Origin: an unidentified bacterial endosymbiont
GTDB taxonomy: Bacteria > Pseudomonadota > Gammaproteobacteria > Enterobacterales > G038960095
Length of the DNA: 64,000 nt
Assembly: GCF_918320885.1 (NCBI RefSeq)
Contig: NZ_OU907312.1
Span: 930,465-994,464, forward strand
Reading direction: 5' to 3'
The notes beneath the pieces are model-generated. The model was not told where the DNA came from and did no database searches. It saw only the letters and a program-made list of their open reading frames with translations. Position numbers and translations under genes: made by a program. Every line of letters starts with the position of its first letter. Positions within the stretch are counted from its first letter, which is position 1. This document shows positions 8,215 through 18,571 of this stretch, in pieces.

Positions 8215-9186
8215 ATGAGTCTTACCAAAGCGGGTGTACTGCTGGTCAACTTAGGGACCCCTAGTGCGGCGACGCCAAAGGCCATTAGAGCCTTTCTGGG
8301 GCCGTTTTTAAGTGATCGCCGGGTGATCGATCTGCCCCGTTGCTTATGGTATCCCCTACTGTATGGTGTGGTGCTGCCGCGGCGCTGCGCCAAGCTGGCT
8401 CAGCGCTATCAGGCAATCTGGTTACCCGAAGGATCGCCGCTGCTGGTGTATAGCCGCCGTCAACAACAGGCGCTAGCCGCCTGTTTAGGTTCGGAGATCC
8501 CGGTCGGGTTAGGGATGACCTATGGCGAGCCTTCACTGGCCAGCGCCTTAGAGCGCTTGTTGGCACAAGGGATCACAGCGCTAGTGGTGCTGCCGCTGTT
8601 TCCGCAATACTCTAGCACCACCACCGCAGCGGTGTGGGATTGTTTAGCACAAGCCCTGCAGCGTTATCGTCGCTTGCCTAAACTCCACTTTATCCGTGAT
8701 TATGCTACACACCCACTGTTTATTCAGGCACTACAGCAGTCGATCCAGCAGGCTTTTTCACAGCACGGCGCACCGGATCGGCTACTGTTTTCCTATCATG
8801 GCATCCCACAGCGCTATGTGCAGCAGGGGGATGACTATCCACAACGCTGCCAAGCGACCACTGAGGCCGTGGTCGCTAAGCTATCGCTGCTCCCAGAGCA
8901 GTGGGCCATGAGCTATCAATCTCGGTTTGGCTACGCTGCTTGGTTACAGCCCTATACCGTTGAACAGTTACACCGTTTAGCTCAGCAGGGGGTACGGAAC
9001 CTCCAGGTGATCTGTCCTGCTTTCTCGAGTGACTGTTTAGAGACCTTAGAAGAGATCACTCAGGAGGCGCGGGACATTTTTCTAAAAGCTGGCGGAGCGA
9101 GTTTCCACTATATCCCGGCGCTCAATGATACTTCGGCCCATATCCAACTATTACAGGCCTTGGTCACCGAGACCTTAGCGGGTTGA
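8215..9186 (+). CDS. hemH: Ferrochelatase
   Basis: A 323-residue enzyme (E. coli 320) that inserts ferrous iron into protoporphyrin IX, the last step of haem synthesis. The conserved substrate-site histidine is in LLFSYHGIPQRY and the catalytic glutamate in SSDCLETLEEI. It follows adk by 33 bases with a good AAGAGG ribosome-binding site. Its end overlaps the convergent fsr gene by 12 bases. Intact, which implies retained haem synthesis. Confidence 0.97.
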   Translation: MSLTKAGVLLVNLGTPSAATPKAIRAFLGPFLSDRRVIDLPRCLWYPLLYGVVLPRRCAKLAQRYQAIWLPEGSPLLVYSRRQQQALAACLGSEIPVGLGMTYGEPSLASALERLLAQGITALVVLPLFPQYSSTTTAAVWDCLAQALQRYRRLPKLHFIRDYATHPLFIQALQQSIQQAFSQHGAPDRLLFSYHGIPQRYVQQGDDYPQRCQATTEAVVAKLSLLPEQWAMSYQSRFGYAAWLQPYTVEQLHRLAQQGVRNLQVICPAFSSDCLETLEEITQEARDIFLKAGGASFHYIPALNDTSAHIQLLQALVTETLAG

Positions 9187-10395
9187 TGGCGGCTGAATAA
9201 CTGGGCGCTTAGGCGCAGATTTGGGGAGCAGCAGTGCAGTGAGTCCCAGAAGGGTGAAATAGGAACAGCAGTGATAAACAGACTGAAGGCCTGTTTTGTC
9301 TGCTAACTGGCCTAGGAGCGCTGCGCCAATGCCGCCCATTCCGGCGGTAAAACCAAAGAACAGTCCAGAAATCATCCCTATCCTGCCAGGGACTAATTCT
9401 TGTGCATAGACCAAAATGGCTGAAAAAGCAGAGGCTAAAATCACGCCAATCAGTAGGGTTAACGGCAGTGTCCACGCCAAGTGAACGTAAGGAAGGAGTA
9501 GTGCCAACGGAATAATTCCTAGCATAGATCCCACGATGACGACTCTACGACCTAGGCGCTTCGCCAAGGGGCCACCGATGAGGGTCCCCACGGCTACAGA
9601 GAGCAGAAAGTAGCAGAATTTAAGTTGCGCGGCGGAGATAGGGAGTTGAAAGTGATCCATGAGGTAAAAAATATAGTAACTATAAAAACTGAATAAATAA
9701 ATATATTTGGTAAACATGAGCAGCAGGAGCAATCCCAGTGGCCAGGCCACGGCAGACCACCTGAAAGCAGGATCGTAGCGTCCACAATGGCTAAGGTTCG
9801 CGAACTGTTGAGTGGGTTGTTTTGACCAGTGGCTAATGGGTAGCAGCATAGAGAAAGCCATGAGCACCGCCACCGTAAACCACAGGATAGCCAGTCTGCC
9901 ATAAGGAATAATCACTAGGGCTGCTAAAGGGCCGAGCATGCTTCCAAAGTTACCTCCGAGCTGAAAGAGTGATTGCGTTAACTCGTACTGACCACCGGAG
10001 GCCATCCGGGTGAGTCGTGAAGCTTCGGGATGAAAAATAGCGGATCCAACCCCCGCTAAAGTAATTGCGAACACTAGGAGGTAAAAATCGGCAGAACAAG
10101 CGATCAGAGTGAGACCAATCAATAGCAACAGCATACTGACCAACAGTGCATAGGGCTGGGGATAGCGATCAATCACCCAACCAATGAGCGGTTGTAGAAA
10201 GGAGGAGGCCATTTGATAAGTGAATGTAAGCAAACCGATATCACTAAAGGAGAGTGCAAACTCGCTTTTTAATAGGGGATAGATCGCTACAATTAAGGAT
10301 TGGACTAGATCGTTAAGCAAGTGAACAAGGCTAATACCGCCCACAATGGCTAGAGTCAACGCTGTAGGAGGCTTACTCATCAGGGACTTTGACAT
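9175..10395 (-). CDS. fsr: Fosmidomycin-resistance-type MFS transporter Fsr
   Basis: A 406-residue major facilitator protein with about 12 transmembrane segments. The opening GGISLVHLLNDLVQSLIVAI resembles the Fsr subgroup, and the loop after TM2 contains WVIDRYPQPYALL. It is an inner-membrane drug efflux protein. In E. coli fsr is separated from hemH by aes, gsk and ybaL; none is present here, which suggests deletion. It overlaps hemH tail to tail. Substrate assignment is by family only. Confidence 0.88.
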   Translation of the reverse strand: MSKSLMSKPPTALTLAIVGGISLVHLLNDLVQSLIVAIYPLLKSEFALSFSDIGLLTFTYQMASSFLQPLIGWVIDRYPQPYALLVSMLLLLIGLTLIACSADFYLLVFAITLAGVGSAIFHPEASRLTRMASGGQYELTQSLFQLGGNFGSMLGPLAALVIIPYGRLAILWFTVAVLMAFSMLLPISHWSKQPTQQFANLSHCGRYDPAFRWSAVAWPLGLLLLLMFTKYIYLFSFYSYYIFYLMDHFQLPISAAQLKFCYFLLSVAVGTLIGGPLAKRLGRRVVIVGSMLGIIPLALLLPYVHLAWTLPLTLLIGVILASAFSAILVYAQELVPGRIGMISGLFFGFTAGMGGIGAALLGQLADKTGLQSVYHCCSYFTLLGLTALLLPKSAPKRPVIQPPSTR

Positions 10396-10536
10396 AGGTG
10401 TTGTATTCCAAATTAGCGGTAGGCCGCTGTTATAGTCTAGTCATGATTGGGCCATCTAGCGGACAAATTGCCTAGGCTAGAGGGGGAAGCTGTTTTCAAA
10501 CGTTTACAGCAGTGAGGGATGCCTTATCGATCGCCA

Positions 10537-11178
10537 CTAGAGCACTATTGATGATCCTAGTGGTGGTAGTGGTTGCTGATCAAGCCAAGCCAATCCTTGC
10601 CGCATGCACAACCGACCTTCGATAAACCAACGCACTGCCAAGGGATAAATCTGCCACTCTTGTTGTTGAACTCGGGCGCTGATCGTCTCCAGAGAATCCT
10701 GGGGGTCAATCGGCACTCGAGCTTGTAACACAATAGGACCCCCATCGAGCTGAGCGGTGACAAAATGTACGGTCGCCCCGTGCTGCCGATCACCACTCTC
10801 CAGGGCTCGCTGATGTGTATTCAATCCCGGATATTTCGGGAGTAATGAGGGATGAATATTCAGGATCTGCTGAGGGAATTCCTCTAGAAACGTGGCCCCC
10901 AGGAGGCGCATAAAACCAGCCAGTACCACGAGATCAGGTTGATAAGCCGCCACCGTCTGGGTTAATAAGTGATCATATTCGGCCCGGCTCAGAAGGGCTG
11001 GGCGGCTTAGCGCCACCGCCGGGATCCCGGCCTGTTCTGCCCGAGTCAAGCCGTAGGCTTGTGGCTGATCGCTAATGACGGCGCTGATCTGTGCCGGGAT
11101 ACGGCCCTGTTGGCAGGCTTCGATCAGTGCTTGCAGATTGCTGCCCTGGCCTGAGATCAGCACCACTATTTTTTTCAT
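10537..11178 (-). CDS. purN: Phosphoribosylglycinamide formyltransferase 1
   Basis: GART catalyses the third step of purine synthesis, transferring formyl from 10-formyl-THF to GAR. Catalytic features are visible: ISGQGSNLQALI near the N-terminus, the Asn-His pair in ILNIHPSLLPKYPGL, and the aspartate in TAQLDGGPIV. The ATG at 11178 is preferred over an upstream in-frame GTG at 11190 because a GGTGAG ribosome-binding site precedes it. 213 residues (E. coli 212). It follows purM by 19 bases, forming the purMN operon. Confidence 0.96.
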   Translation of the reverse strand: MKKIVVLISGQGSNLQALIEACQQGRIPAQISAVISDQPQAYGLTRAEQAGIPAVALSRPALLSRAEYDHLLTQTVAAYQPDLVVLAGFMRLLGATFLEEFPQQILNIHPSLLPKYPGLNTHQRALESGDRQHGATVHFVTAQLDGGPIVLQARVPIDPQDSLETISARVQQQEWQIYPLAVRWFIEGRLCMRQGLAWLDQQPLPPLGSSIVL

Positions 11179-11197
11179 GATGAAGCTCACCGACTGA

Positions 11198-12244
11198 TCA
11201 AGCGGTTTTGGAGCGGATAATCACCGGTTGCGGCCCCTCGCGTTTGACAATATTACCGATGATCCAAGCCTGCTCACCTAAATCGTGCAGTAGCGTCAGG
11301 GCGCTATCCACTTGGGCGGCTGGCAGCATCACCAGCATGCCGACGCCACAGTTAAAGGTGCGGTACATTTCATACAAAGTGATCTCCCCCTGTTGTTGTA
11401 TCCAGTGAAAGAGGGCGGGCCATGACCAGCTGGCTTGCTCAAGGACCGCTTGTAATCCATTGGGTAAGATTCTCGGGATATTATCCCAAAAACCGCCGCC
11501 GGTAATATGCACTAGGGCATGGATGTCACACTGTTTGAGCAAATTCAGTATTGAAGCGACATAAATCCGGGTAGGTTCCAGCAGATGCTGCACTAAAGGC
11601 CGCCCTTCCAGCAGTGCGGTGGCGGGATCAACCGTGGCGCTTTCTAAAATTTTATGGATTAAGGAGAAGCCATTGGCATGGGGACCGCTGGAAGCGAGCG
11701 CCAGGATGAGATCCCCCTCACAGACTTGGCTGCCATCCATTATCTGCGAGCGCTCGACGATGCCGACGCAGAAACCCGCCAGATCATACTCGCTAGGGTG
11801 ATACATGCCGGGCATTTCAGCAGTTTCCCCACCGACCAACGCACAGCGTGCCTGTTGGCAACCCTCAGCAATGCCGGCAATCACTTGGGTGGCGATTTCA
11901 ACCTCTAGACGACTGGTCGCATAGTAATCGAGGAAAAACAGGGGTTCAGCGCCTTGAACAATCAGATCATTGACACACATAGCGACCAGATCGATGCCGA
12001 TGGTGTGATGCTGCGCTTGGGCAATGGCTAAGCGCAATTTGGTTCCCACCCCATCGGTCGCCGAAACCAGTACTGGTTCACGGTACTGTGGTGGGATGGC
12101 ACAGAGCGCCGCAAATCCGCCGAGCCCGCCGATGACTTCCGGTCGATGAGTTTTTTTGGCCAAGGGCCCGATACGTCGGACTAACGCATTGCCGGCATCG
12201 ATATCGACACCCGCTTGTTTATAATTTAACGGAGGTGTGGCCAC
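11198..12244 (-). CDS. purM: Phosphoribosylformylglycinamidine cyclo-ligase
   Basis: AIR synthetase, 348 residues (E. coli 345), converts FGAM to AIR with ATP. The PurM signature is complete: [16 protein letters not shown] at the N-terminus, [14 protein letters not shown], the [11 protein letters not shown] loop near residue 145 and [16 protein letters not shown] in the C-terminal half. First gene of purMN. The divergent neighbour is hda; in E. coli upp and uraA lie between them and are absent here. The upstream region holds a palindromic operator-like site. Confidence 0.97.
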   Translation of the reverse strand: MATPPLNYKQAGVDIDAGNALVRRIGPLAKKTHRPEVIGGLGGFAALCAIPPQYREPVLVSATDGVGTKLRLAIAQAQHHTIGIDLVAMCVNDLIVQGAEPLFFLDYYATSRLEVEIATQVIAGIAEGCQQARCALVGGETAEMPGMYHPSEYDLAGFCVGIVERSQIMDGSQVCEGDLILALASSGPHANGFSLIHKILESATVDPATALLEGRPLVQHLLEPTRIYVASILNLLKQCDIHALVHITGGGFWDNIPRILPNGLQAVLEQASWSWPALFHWIQQQGEITLYEMYRTFNCGVGMLVMLPAAQVDSALTLLHDLGEQAWIIGNIVKREGPQPVIIRSKTA

Positions 12245-12323
12245 AAGGGTCCCCTACTGATGGTGGTGCCGTTTTGGCAAGTCAGTATGAGCTCCTCAGC
12301 GCGTCGTGGGCAGCTATAGCGTG

Positions 12324-12392
12324 GGGAGCGCTCATTCGAGCAGGTGGCAACCGCTGGGCGGGGTTAGCCTCTGATTGAATGAGCGCTCATTC
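12324..12392. promoter_or_regulatory. Two operator-like sites between purM and hda
   Basis: GAATGAGCGCTCATTC at 12377-12392 is a perfect 16-bp palindrome. A second near-copy (GGAGCGCTCATTCG, 12324-12337) lies about 53 bp away, closer to purM. The half-site shape (TGAATGA/TCATTCA) resembles operators of TetR-family repressors; it does not match the PurR box. No such regulator is encoded nearby, so the regulator is unknown. Confidence 0.45.
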
Positions 12393-12491
12393 TAACAAAA
12401 TAGGGGGAATTCTCTACTGCTCTCTTTCGTTTCAGGGTGTAAAAGAGGCTGCTGTTTTCCTGTCTGCTAGGTTCATGTTAAAATCGCTGGT

Positions 12492-13217
12492 ATGACAGTG
12501 TCATTGACTGAGGTCCCTCTGGATCATCCCACACAGTTGTCGTTGCCGCTCTATTTCCCAGATAATGAGACGTTTGCTAATTTTTACCCCGGGAAAAACC
12601 GGCAGTTACTGGAGGCTATCACCACTTGCCTGCAGCAGCGCGGTGGCTATCTCTATTTTTGGTCACACCCCGGTGCAGGCCGAAGCCACCTATTAAAGGC
12701 TGCTTGTGCACAACTGTCAACCCAAGGGAGTGCCGTCACTTATCTTCCCTTAGACAGACGCCAGAGTTTCTCACCGGATCTACTAGAGGGTATGGAGCAT
12801 TTAGCCTTGGTCTGTATTGATAATGTAGAGGCGATTGCTGGAGATAGCGCTTGGGAATTAGCGCTGTTTGATCTCTATAATCGCATCCGGGAGCAGGGGA
12901 GCACTCGACTGCTGATGGCGGCTAATCAAGCACCACGGCAACTGAAACTAACGCTCGCTGATCTCGCTTCTAGGCTCGATTGGGGGCCAATTTATAAGCT
13001 GCAGCCCTTGGCCGATCAGGATAAATTACAAGCTTTACAACTGCGAGCCCACTGGCGGGGATTTGAACTGCCCGAGGATGTGGGGCAGTTTTTGATTAAA
13101 CGGTTACGCCGTGATCTGCGATCACTATTTGGCGTCCTGGATTGCCTGGATCAAGCCTCGATGGTAGCCCATCGTAAACTCACCATTCCCTTTGTTAAAA
13201 CCATCCTTCATTTATAA
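12492..13217 (+). CDS. hda: Hda, DnaA inactivator (RIDA)
   Basis: A 241-residue AAA+ protein homologous to the DnaA ATPase domain. It has the N-terminal clamp-binding motif QLSLPL that recruits it to the sliding clamp, a Walker A-like [13 protein letters not shown], a Walker B-like [13 protein letters not shown] and a C-terminal region very close to E. coli Hda ([27 protein letters not shown]). With DNA-loaded clamp it stimulates DnaA-ATP hydrolysis to prevent re-initiation. Convergent with dgt, overlapping by 6 bases. Confidence 0.96.
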   Translation: MTVSLTEVPLDHPTQLSLPLYFPDNETFANFYPGKNRQLLEAITTCLQQRGGYLYFWSHPGAGRSHLLKAACAQLSTQGSAVTYLPLDRRQSFSPDLLEGMEHLALVCIDNVEAIAGDSAWELALFDLYNRIREQGSTRLLMAANQAPRQLKLTLADLASRLDWGPIYKLQPLADQDKLQALQLRAHWRGFELPEDVGQFLIKRLRRDLRSLFGVLDCLDQASMVAHRKLTIPFVKTILHL

Positions 13218-14522
13218 GGGCCAGATAGCGCTGGCGGTTGTTGGCATGAAGAGCTGCTGGTAGAGCTGCTGCGCGAAGCCGTCCGTCATTCCAGCGATAT
13301 AGTCGGCGATCACCCGCTGTGGATTGCCTGGCTGTTCAGCAGCTCGCTGCCAACGCTGGCGGCTATGCTCCGGTAGCAGACGTTCCGGCTCGCTATTGAA
13401 GGCCGCAAACAGCCCTCTAATCAGCTGCTGCCCTTGATACTCTAAGCGTTGCACCAGCGTATTCTGGATGACAAAGTGGTCGACCAGCTGCATGCAGAGT
13501 ATTAACGCCTCATTGAGGGGCGGGGTTAGGGTGGCTGTAAAAGCAAACAGTGGCGTGTCAAAGGCTGGTTCGAACGGTTGTAGGGTCACATCGCTGATCA
13601 GCCGGTTGACCAAGGCCCCAATGGCCTGTTTACGTTGGTGGTGCTCGCCGGAAAACAGCTGCTGGGTGAGCGTTGGTAGCTGCGCTGTTAACCAGGGATC
13701 ACCACACAGTATCAGCGGCTGTGCAATCGACTGCCACTGCTGTGCTGTAATCAATCCCAACACAATGGCATCTTCTAAGTCATGGATCCCGTAAGCGATA
13801 TCATCGGCTAGCGATAGGATTGCACAATCTAAGATCACCAGCGGGGTGGTTGAGGGCTCAGGGTTTCGGGTTAAGCGCTGTTGATCACGGTGACTCAGCG
13901 GTTGGAGAATCCACGCCAAGCAGGCTGCCTCCTCTTGATAGAGCGCTTTGAGCGGTTTGCACAGTGTCAACGGGGGTTGAGGGGGCACGGTCGGGCGATC
14001 CACAGGCAGACTAGGGGCTCGTAGTCGTGGATATTTTAATAACCCCAGCAGGGTACGCCGGGTCAAGTTCATCCCGTGCTGCTCGCTATAGGGCTCCAAC
14101 TGGGTGACAATGCGCAAGGTTTGTGCATTGGCCTCAAAGCCCCCGTAGGGCTGCATCAGGGTATTCAGTACCGTTTCTCCCCCATGACCAAAGGGGGGAT
14201 GCCCGATATCATGGGCCAGTGCCAGGCTTTCGATAAGCCGTGGCTCAGGCAGGTGCGCGGCCTCATTTGGATAGCAGTGCTGCAGCTGGGTGAGTAAGCC
14301 GACGCCAATTTGTGCCACCTCTAGCGAGTGGGTTAGGCGAGTGCGATAAAAATCATGCTGTCCAGCGCCGAATACTTGGGTTTTTCCCTGTAGCCGCCTC
14401 AGGGCAGCCGAGTGCAAAATACGGCTGTAGTCCCGTTCACAGGGGGAGCGCCAATCATCCCGGCGAGCGTGCTGCTCGCGGCCCCAGCGGGCGGCCCAAG
14501 GGTTATGATCAGAGGCTCTCAT
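13212..14522 (-). CDS. dgt: dGTPase-like HD-domain phosphohydrolase
   Basis: A protein of about 436 residues from the ATG at 14522 ([14 protein letters not shown]). HD-domain metal ligands are clear: [29 protein letters not shown] and the later [18 protein letters not shown]. The length fits the deoxyguanosinetriphosphate triphosphohydrolase-like group (about 440-450) rather than E. coli Dgt (505). It hydrolyses dNTPs to nucleosides and triphosphate. The start overlaps the end of yfbR by 14 bases; two HD-type nucleotide hydrolases side by side suggest a coupled nucleotide-pool unit. Confidence 0.88.
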   Translation of the reverse strand: MRASDHNPWAARWGREQHARRDDWRSPCERDYSRILHSAALRRLQGKTQVFGAGQHDFYRTRLTHSLEVAQIGVGLLTQLQHCYPNEAAHLPEPRLIESLALAHDIGHPPFGHGGETVLNTLMQPYGGFEANAQTLRIVTQLEPYSEQHGMNLTRRTLLGLLKYPRLRAPSLPVDRPTVPPQPPLTLCKPLKALYQEEAACLAWILQPLSHRDQQRLTRNPEPSTTPLVILDCAILSLADDIAYGIHDLEDAIVLGLITAQQWQSIAQPLILCGDPWLTAQLPTLTQQLFSGEHHQRKQAIGALVNRLISDVTLQPFEPAFDTPLFAFTATLTPPLNEALILCMQLVDHFVIQNTLVQRLEYQGQQLIRGLFAAFNSEPERLLPEHSRQRWQRAAEQPGNPQRVIADYIAGMTDGFAQQLYQQLFMPTTASAIWPL

Positions 14523-15105
14523 TTTGATTAAGCTCATCCAATGAGAGATTAAAACTGGGGACAAAGTGGCGCATAAAGTACGCTACCGCCGGGCTTTGCC
14601 AGGTCGCTAATTTGGTTTGTATCACCGTTTTGGCCGCTTTAAATTCATGATTACCGGCCTGTAGCTCCTCTAAACACTTTAGATAGGCGCAGAGCATATC
14701 AGCCTGCTTGACTAACCGTTGAGCCGCCTCATCCTGATGGGTGGTTAATAGCGGTTGAAAATCGGCGTGCAGCGCCTCTGGCAGCAGCGTGAGCAGCTTC
14801 TGTTGTGCCATCTTTTCAATTTTTTGATACTCCGTGGCGATCTGTGGATTGTGGTATTTAATCGGCGTTGGCAGATCACCGGTGAGGACTTCACTCACAT
14901 CATGATAGAGTGCCAGTAGGGCTATCTCGGCCGGTTGATGTGCGCCATCAAAGTAGCGATTATCAATCAGTGCCAGCAGATGGGCAACACAAGCGACTTG
15001 CCAGCTATGTTCTGCCACATTTTCTGTGCGCACATTGCGCATCAAGGGCCAACGGTTAATGAGCTTGAGGCGGAACAGATAAGCAGTAAAGTGGCTCTGG
15101 TTCAT
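14509..15105 (-). CDS. yfbR: 5'-deoxynucleotidase YfbR
   Basis: Starts at ATG 15105 ([20 protein letters not shown]), matching the E. coli YfbR start; an upstream in-frame start at 15132 lacks support. 198 residues (E. coli 199). HD metal ligands appear in [19 protein letters not shown] and [20 protein letters not shown]. It removes phosphate from deoxynucleoside 5'-monophosphates. It lies between metG and dgt on the same strand, unlike E. coli where it is near nuo. Confidence 0.95.
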   Translation of the reverse strand: MNQSHFTAYLFRLKLINRWPLMRNVRTENVAEHSWQVACVAHLLALIDNRYFDGAHQPAEIALLALYHDVSEVLTGDLPTPIKYHNPQIATEYQKIEKMAQQKLLTLLPEALHADFQPLLTTHQDEAAQRLVKQADMLCAYLKCLEELQAGNHEFKAAKTVIQTKLATWQSPAVAYFMRHFVPSFNLSLDELNQNESL

Positions 15106-15157
15106 GGTGGACTCACACACAAGAGATGGCAATCAATCGGTAACACCCGTGTAGCGG

Positions 15158-17206
15158 TTATTTCACCCGCATCCCAGGTTGTGCACCGCTGTCAGGCTGC
15201 AGGAGGAAAATCTCGCTGCCACCAGCCCCCGCGGCCAGCACCATGCCTTCTGAGATCCCAAAGCGCATTTTTCTAGGCGCTAAGTTGGCTACCATAATGG
15301 TTAAACGCCCCTCCAGCGCCTCGGGTGGGTAAGCACTTTTAATGCCGGCAAACACCTGGCGGGTCTCTCCTGCTCCCACATCGAGCTGCAGCTTTAGCAA
15401 CTTATCGGCACCGGGCACCAGGTCCGCCTGCAGAATGCGCGCGACTCGGAGATCGACCCGACTGAAGTCATCCAGCGTAATCGGCGTGGCCTGGGGTTCA
15501 TAGGCTGAACTATCCGCAGCGGCCGGTGGGGGAGTTGGCGCGGTGGTCACCACAGATCCCGAGGCGCTCTCCGCCAAAATTGCCTTGATCTGTCCTGGTT
15601 CCAGGCGCCGTAACAGCGGTGTAAAAGGGTTCAGACGGTGGTTGAGCAAGGGCGGCTGGTGAATGGCTGTCCAGGTCAGCTCCTCGTTTAAAAAGCCTTC
15701 GGCCCGTTGGACTAACGAGGGGACCACTGGTTTCAGATAGATCATCAATAGCCGAAAGCAGTGGATACCGAGCGAGCAGACCGCGTGGAGTCGTTCACGC
15801 TGTTCCGGCTGTTTGGCCAGCTGCCAGGGGGTTTGTTGATCGATAAAAGCATTGGCCCGATCGGCCAATTGCTGGATCTGGCGAATCGCTTTCGCACAGT
15901 CACGGCTGTTATAAGCTTCAGCAATCAGCGGCTCAGCATCCATAAAGATCTGATATAACGGTGGATCAAACAAGGTGGCGGCCAGTTGGTGATCAAATTG
16001 CTGCTGAATAAAGCTGGCACAGCGGGCGGCTAAGTTGACGATTTTATTGACCAGATCACTGTTGACGCGCTGCCTAAAATCTTCCAGATGGAGATCGAGA
16101 TCCTCAATGGTTGCCATGGTTTTAGCCGCGTAGTAGTAGCGCAGATAGTCCGCATCACAGTGCTGGAGATAGGTGTGTGCTGTAATAAAGGTACCGCGGG
16201 ATTTGGACATTTTAGCGCCATTCACCGTGACAAACCCATGTACAAAAATTTTAGTGGGCAAGCGGAAGCCGGCACTCTTTAAGACCGCCGGCCAGAACAG
16301 GCTGTGAAAGTAGACGATATCTTTGCCGATAAAGTGGTAGAGCTCAGCGGTACTCTCCGGGCTCCAGAGCTGTTCAAAGGAGAGGGTTGGCTGTTGTTGG
16401 CAAAAATGCTGGCAGATCGCCATATAGCCTATCGGCGCATCGAGCCAGACGTAGAAGTATTGGTCAGGAGCGTCCGGGATGGCAAAGCCAAAATAGGGGG
16501 CATCCCGCGTAATATCCCACGGTTTCAGACCACAGTGAAACCACTCTTGCAGTTTATTCACCATCGTATCGGGCAGACTCCCTGAGCGGGTCCAGATCTG
16601 TAACCAATCGCTGAAGGCGGGGAGATCAAAGAAAAAATGGTCGCTCTGTCGGAGCACGGGCACCGCACCGGTCAGGGTAGAGTGGGGATGGCGCAGCTCT
16701 GTAGCCTCATAGGTGGCGCCACACTGCTCGCAGTGATCGCCATATTGATCGGCTGCTTCGCAGCGAGGGCAGTGGCCCTGGATAAAACGGTCGGAGAGAA
16801 ACTGCTGCTGTTGCGGATCATACAGCTGTTCAATGGTCTGGCTGGTGATCACCCCCTGTTGTTGTAGCCGGTGATAAATGGTTTCCAGCAGCTGCTGATT
16901 TTCCGGGCTATGGGTGGTGTGGTAGTGGTCAAAACTGATTGAAAAGGCTTTAAAATCGCGCTGATGCTCCGCCTGCATCTGGGCAATCAGCTGCTCGGGA
17001 GTCACTCCCAGCCGTTCGGCCTGGAGCATCACTGGGGCGCCATGGGTATCATCGCCACTGATAAAGAGGACCCGGTGGCCCTGTAGGCGCTGAAAGCGCA
17101 CCCAAATATCGGCTTGGATCTGCTCTAACAGGTGTCCCAGATGAATCGCTCCATTGGCGTAGGAGAGGGCCGTGGTTACTAATAGGGTTCTAGTCTTGTC
17201 AATCAT
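15158..17206 (-). CDS. metG: Methionyl-tRNA synthetase
   Basis: A 682-residue class I synthetase (E. coli 677). HLGH (HIGH-type) motif at about residues 22-25, KMSKSRGTF near 340, a zinc knuckle (CPRC...CEQC) around 145-165, and a C-terminal tRNA-binding domain from about residue 580 ([20 protein letters not shown]). It charges tRNA-Met for initiation and elongation. The C-terminal linker is Pro/Ala/Thr-rich. Complete. The 372 bases upstream (17207-17578) hold its promoter region and the vapBC operator. Confidence 0.98.
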   Translation of the reverse strand: MIDKTRTLLVTTALSYANGAIHLGHLLEQIQADIWVRFQRLQGHRVLFISGDDTHGAPVMLQAERLGVTPEQLIAQMQAEHQRDFKAFSISFDHYHTTHSPENQQLLETIYHRLQQQGVITSQTIEQLYDPQQQQFLSDRFIQGHCPRCEAADQYGDHCEQCGATYEATELRHPHSTLTGAVPVLRQSDHFFFDLPAFSDWLQIWTRSGSLPDTMVNKLQEWFHCGLKPWDITRDAPYFGFAIPDAPDQYFYVWLDAPIGYMAICQHFCQQQPTLSFEQLWSPESTAELYHFIGKDIVYFHSLFWPAVLKSAGFRLPTKIFVHGFVTVNGAKMSKSRGTFITAHTYLQHCDADYLRYYYAAKTMATIEDLDLHLEDFRQRVNSDLVNKIVNLAARCASFIQQQFDHQLAATLFDPPLYQIFMDAEPLIAEAYNSRDCAKAIRQIQQLADRANAFIDQQTPWQLAKQPEQRERLHAVCSLGIHCFRLLMIYLKPVVPSLVQRAEGFLNEELTWTAIHQPPLLNHRLNPFTPLLRRLEPGQIKAILAESASGSVVTTAPTPPPAAADSSAYEPQATPITLDDFSRVDLRVARILQADLVPGADKLLKLQLDVGAGETRQVFAGIKSAYPPEALEGRLTIMVANLAPRKMRFGISEGMVLAAGAGGSEIFLLQPDSGAQPGMRVK

Positions 17207-17501
17207 CGGTTTAACGGTATTTTAACGGGGTTATCTTTCACCCATGGCTTAGGAAGCCGTGGCGTAAACTCGGTATGGACTGGTTCGGGGAGAGATTAGC
17301 TTTGACGATCGGCATTGGATGACACTCATCAGTAACCAACCAACCTAGCCGGAAAACCATAAAATTTTTATTTCCCTACACTATCAATTTGCAACCTGGT
17401 TTGCCATCTATTTTTGAGGGGTTTTTTCGATAAAATCGGGACGGTGGGGTAGGGTGTCGCAAAACAACTGTTTTACGACAGTATGGTGGCAACCAGTTGA
17501 T

Positions 17502-17548
17502 GTATATCCCTTTGACATATCCTAAAGATATGCTACTATTGGATATAC
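17502..17548 (+). promoter_or_regulatory. vapBC promoter with flanking inverted repeat operator
   Basis: GTATATCC at 17502-17509 and GGATATAC at 17541-17548 are perfect inverted repeats. Between them lies TTGACA (17512-17517), with a -10-like TACTATT about 17 bases further on. A smaller inverted repeat (CATATCC...GATATG) sits in the spacer. This fits autorepression by a VapB-VapC complex. The rest of 17207-17501 shows no gene. Confidence 0.6.
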
Positions 17549-17578
17549 CTGAGACCCATAGATAATGAAAGGATACCT

Positions 17579-17809
17579 ATGGAACAAACTACTATCTTTA
17601 AAAGCAATCGCAGCCAGGCAGTAAGATTACCTAAAGCGGTAGCCTTGCCTGATGATGTGAAACGGGTTGATATAGTCGCTATAGGTCGAACTCGTATCAT
17701 TACTCCTGCTGGAGAAATATGGGACACCTGGTTTGATGGGCCACCTGCTGATAACGATTTCATGGCCATACGTGAACAATCAACCGATCAGATTCGCGAG
17801 GAATTTTGA
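17579..17809 (+). CDS. vapB: VapB-type antitoxin
   Basis: A 76-residue antitoxin with an N-terminal AbrB/SpoVT-type DNA-binding fold (TTIFKSNRSQAVRLPKAVAL, a classical VapB opening) and an acidic C-terminus (FMAIREQSTDQIREEF) that would block the toxin active site. Its stop overlaps the vapC start by one base (TGATG), so the two are translationally coupled. The promoter region has inverted repeats typical of autoregulation. Confidence 0.92.
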   Translation: MEQTTIFKSNRSQAVRLPKAVALPDDVKRVDIVAIGRTRIITPAGEIWDTWFDGPPADNDFMAIREQSTDQIREEF

Positions 17810-18231
17810 TGCTTCAGTATCTGCTTGATACCAATATCTGTATATTCACCATTAAAAACAAACCTCGTGAAGTCTGTGACACTTTCAAATATCATCATGG
17901 GCAGATTTGTATCAGCTCTATTACGTTGATGGAGCTTATTTACGGTGCTGAAAAATCGGCAAATAAAAAAAAGAACCTAGATATTATAGAAGGCTTCTCA
18001 GCACGTCTTGAGGTGCTCACTTATGATGCTTCGGCTGCTCAGCATAGCGGTCAACTCAGAGCTGAATTAGCCAGGAACGGTAAGAGTATAGGGCCTTACG
18101 ACCAGATGATTGCAGGGCATGCTCGCTCTAAAGGGTTGATCATAGTGACTAACAACCTACGTGAATTTGAACGTGTCCCAGGTCTACGATCCGTAGACTG
18201 GACCCCTTCAGGTGATGGCCCCATGGAGTGA
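17809..18231 (+). CDS. vapC: VapC-type PIN-domain ribonuclease toxin
   Basis: A 140-residue PIN-domain protein. Acidic residues of the active site are visible: YLLDTNICI at the N-terminus, the glutamate in TLMELIYGAEKS, the aspartate in GPYDQMIAGHARS and TNNLREFERVPGL near the C-terminus. VapC toxins of this group cut initiator tRNA or other RNAs. The ATG at 17809 is chosen over a TTG one codon earlier because of the TGATG overlap with vapB. Complete, next to decayed mobile DNA, consistent with acquisition. Confidence 0.93.
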   Translation: MLQYLLDTNICIFTIKNKPREVCDTFKYHHGQICISSITLMELIYGAEKSANKKKNLDIIEGFSARLEVLTYDASAAQHSGQLRAELARNGKSIGPYDQMIAGHARSKGLIIVTNNLREFERVPGLRSVDWTPSGDGPME

Positions 18232-18314
18232 TCGGCTAAAAGCTGGATTCACGCAATAAGCGCAACACGGCGTCCGGTATAAATTTCTATTGGTGTTATG
18301 ATCTTCAAGTGGTG

Positions 18315-18522
18315 GATCAACTCGATGGGCTAAATTGGGTTTTCTACGACTCTTATCCAGCAGGGCTTCAACGCCACCCTCAGCCACTGCTTCCTGGTCC
18401 CGATAAAAGTTCTCTCTAGAATAACCCATGATCTTACAAGCTTTGGATATATTTCCTAGCTCTTCAGCAAGATTCAGTAGCCCAACTTTATTTTTAATGA
18501 GTTTTTCAGTACTGTACAGCAT
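18315..18522 (-). pseudogene. IS481-type transposase remnant (N-terminal part)
   Basis: About 69 residues from the ATG at 18522 (MLYSTEKLIKNKVGLLNLAE) through a helix-turn-helix (KACKIMGYSRENFYRDQEA) to SRRKPNLAHRVDP match the DNA-binding start of IS481-family transposases. The integrase core that should follow is absent; the frame runs into unrelated sequence near the vapC end. Confidence 0.65.
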
Positions 18523-18571
18523 GAGGTTATTCTGCTTAATTTGATGTTGTTTAGTGTGTGCAACTATCGAA

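Noticed and set aside
10488..10512. TTTTCAAACGTTTACAG as a PurR box near purN
   Set aside because: Only the AAACGTTT core fits, and it lies downstream of purN and upstream of fsr, not at the purMN promoter.
18182..18198. GTCTACG/CGTAGAC hairpin as a terminator for vapBC
   Set aside because: It lies inside the vapC coding sequence and has no T tract.
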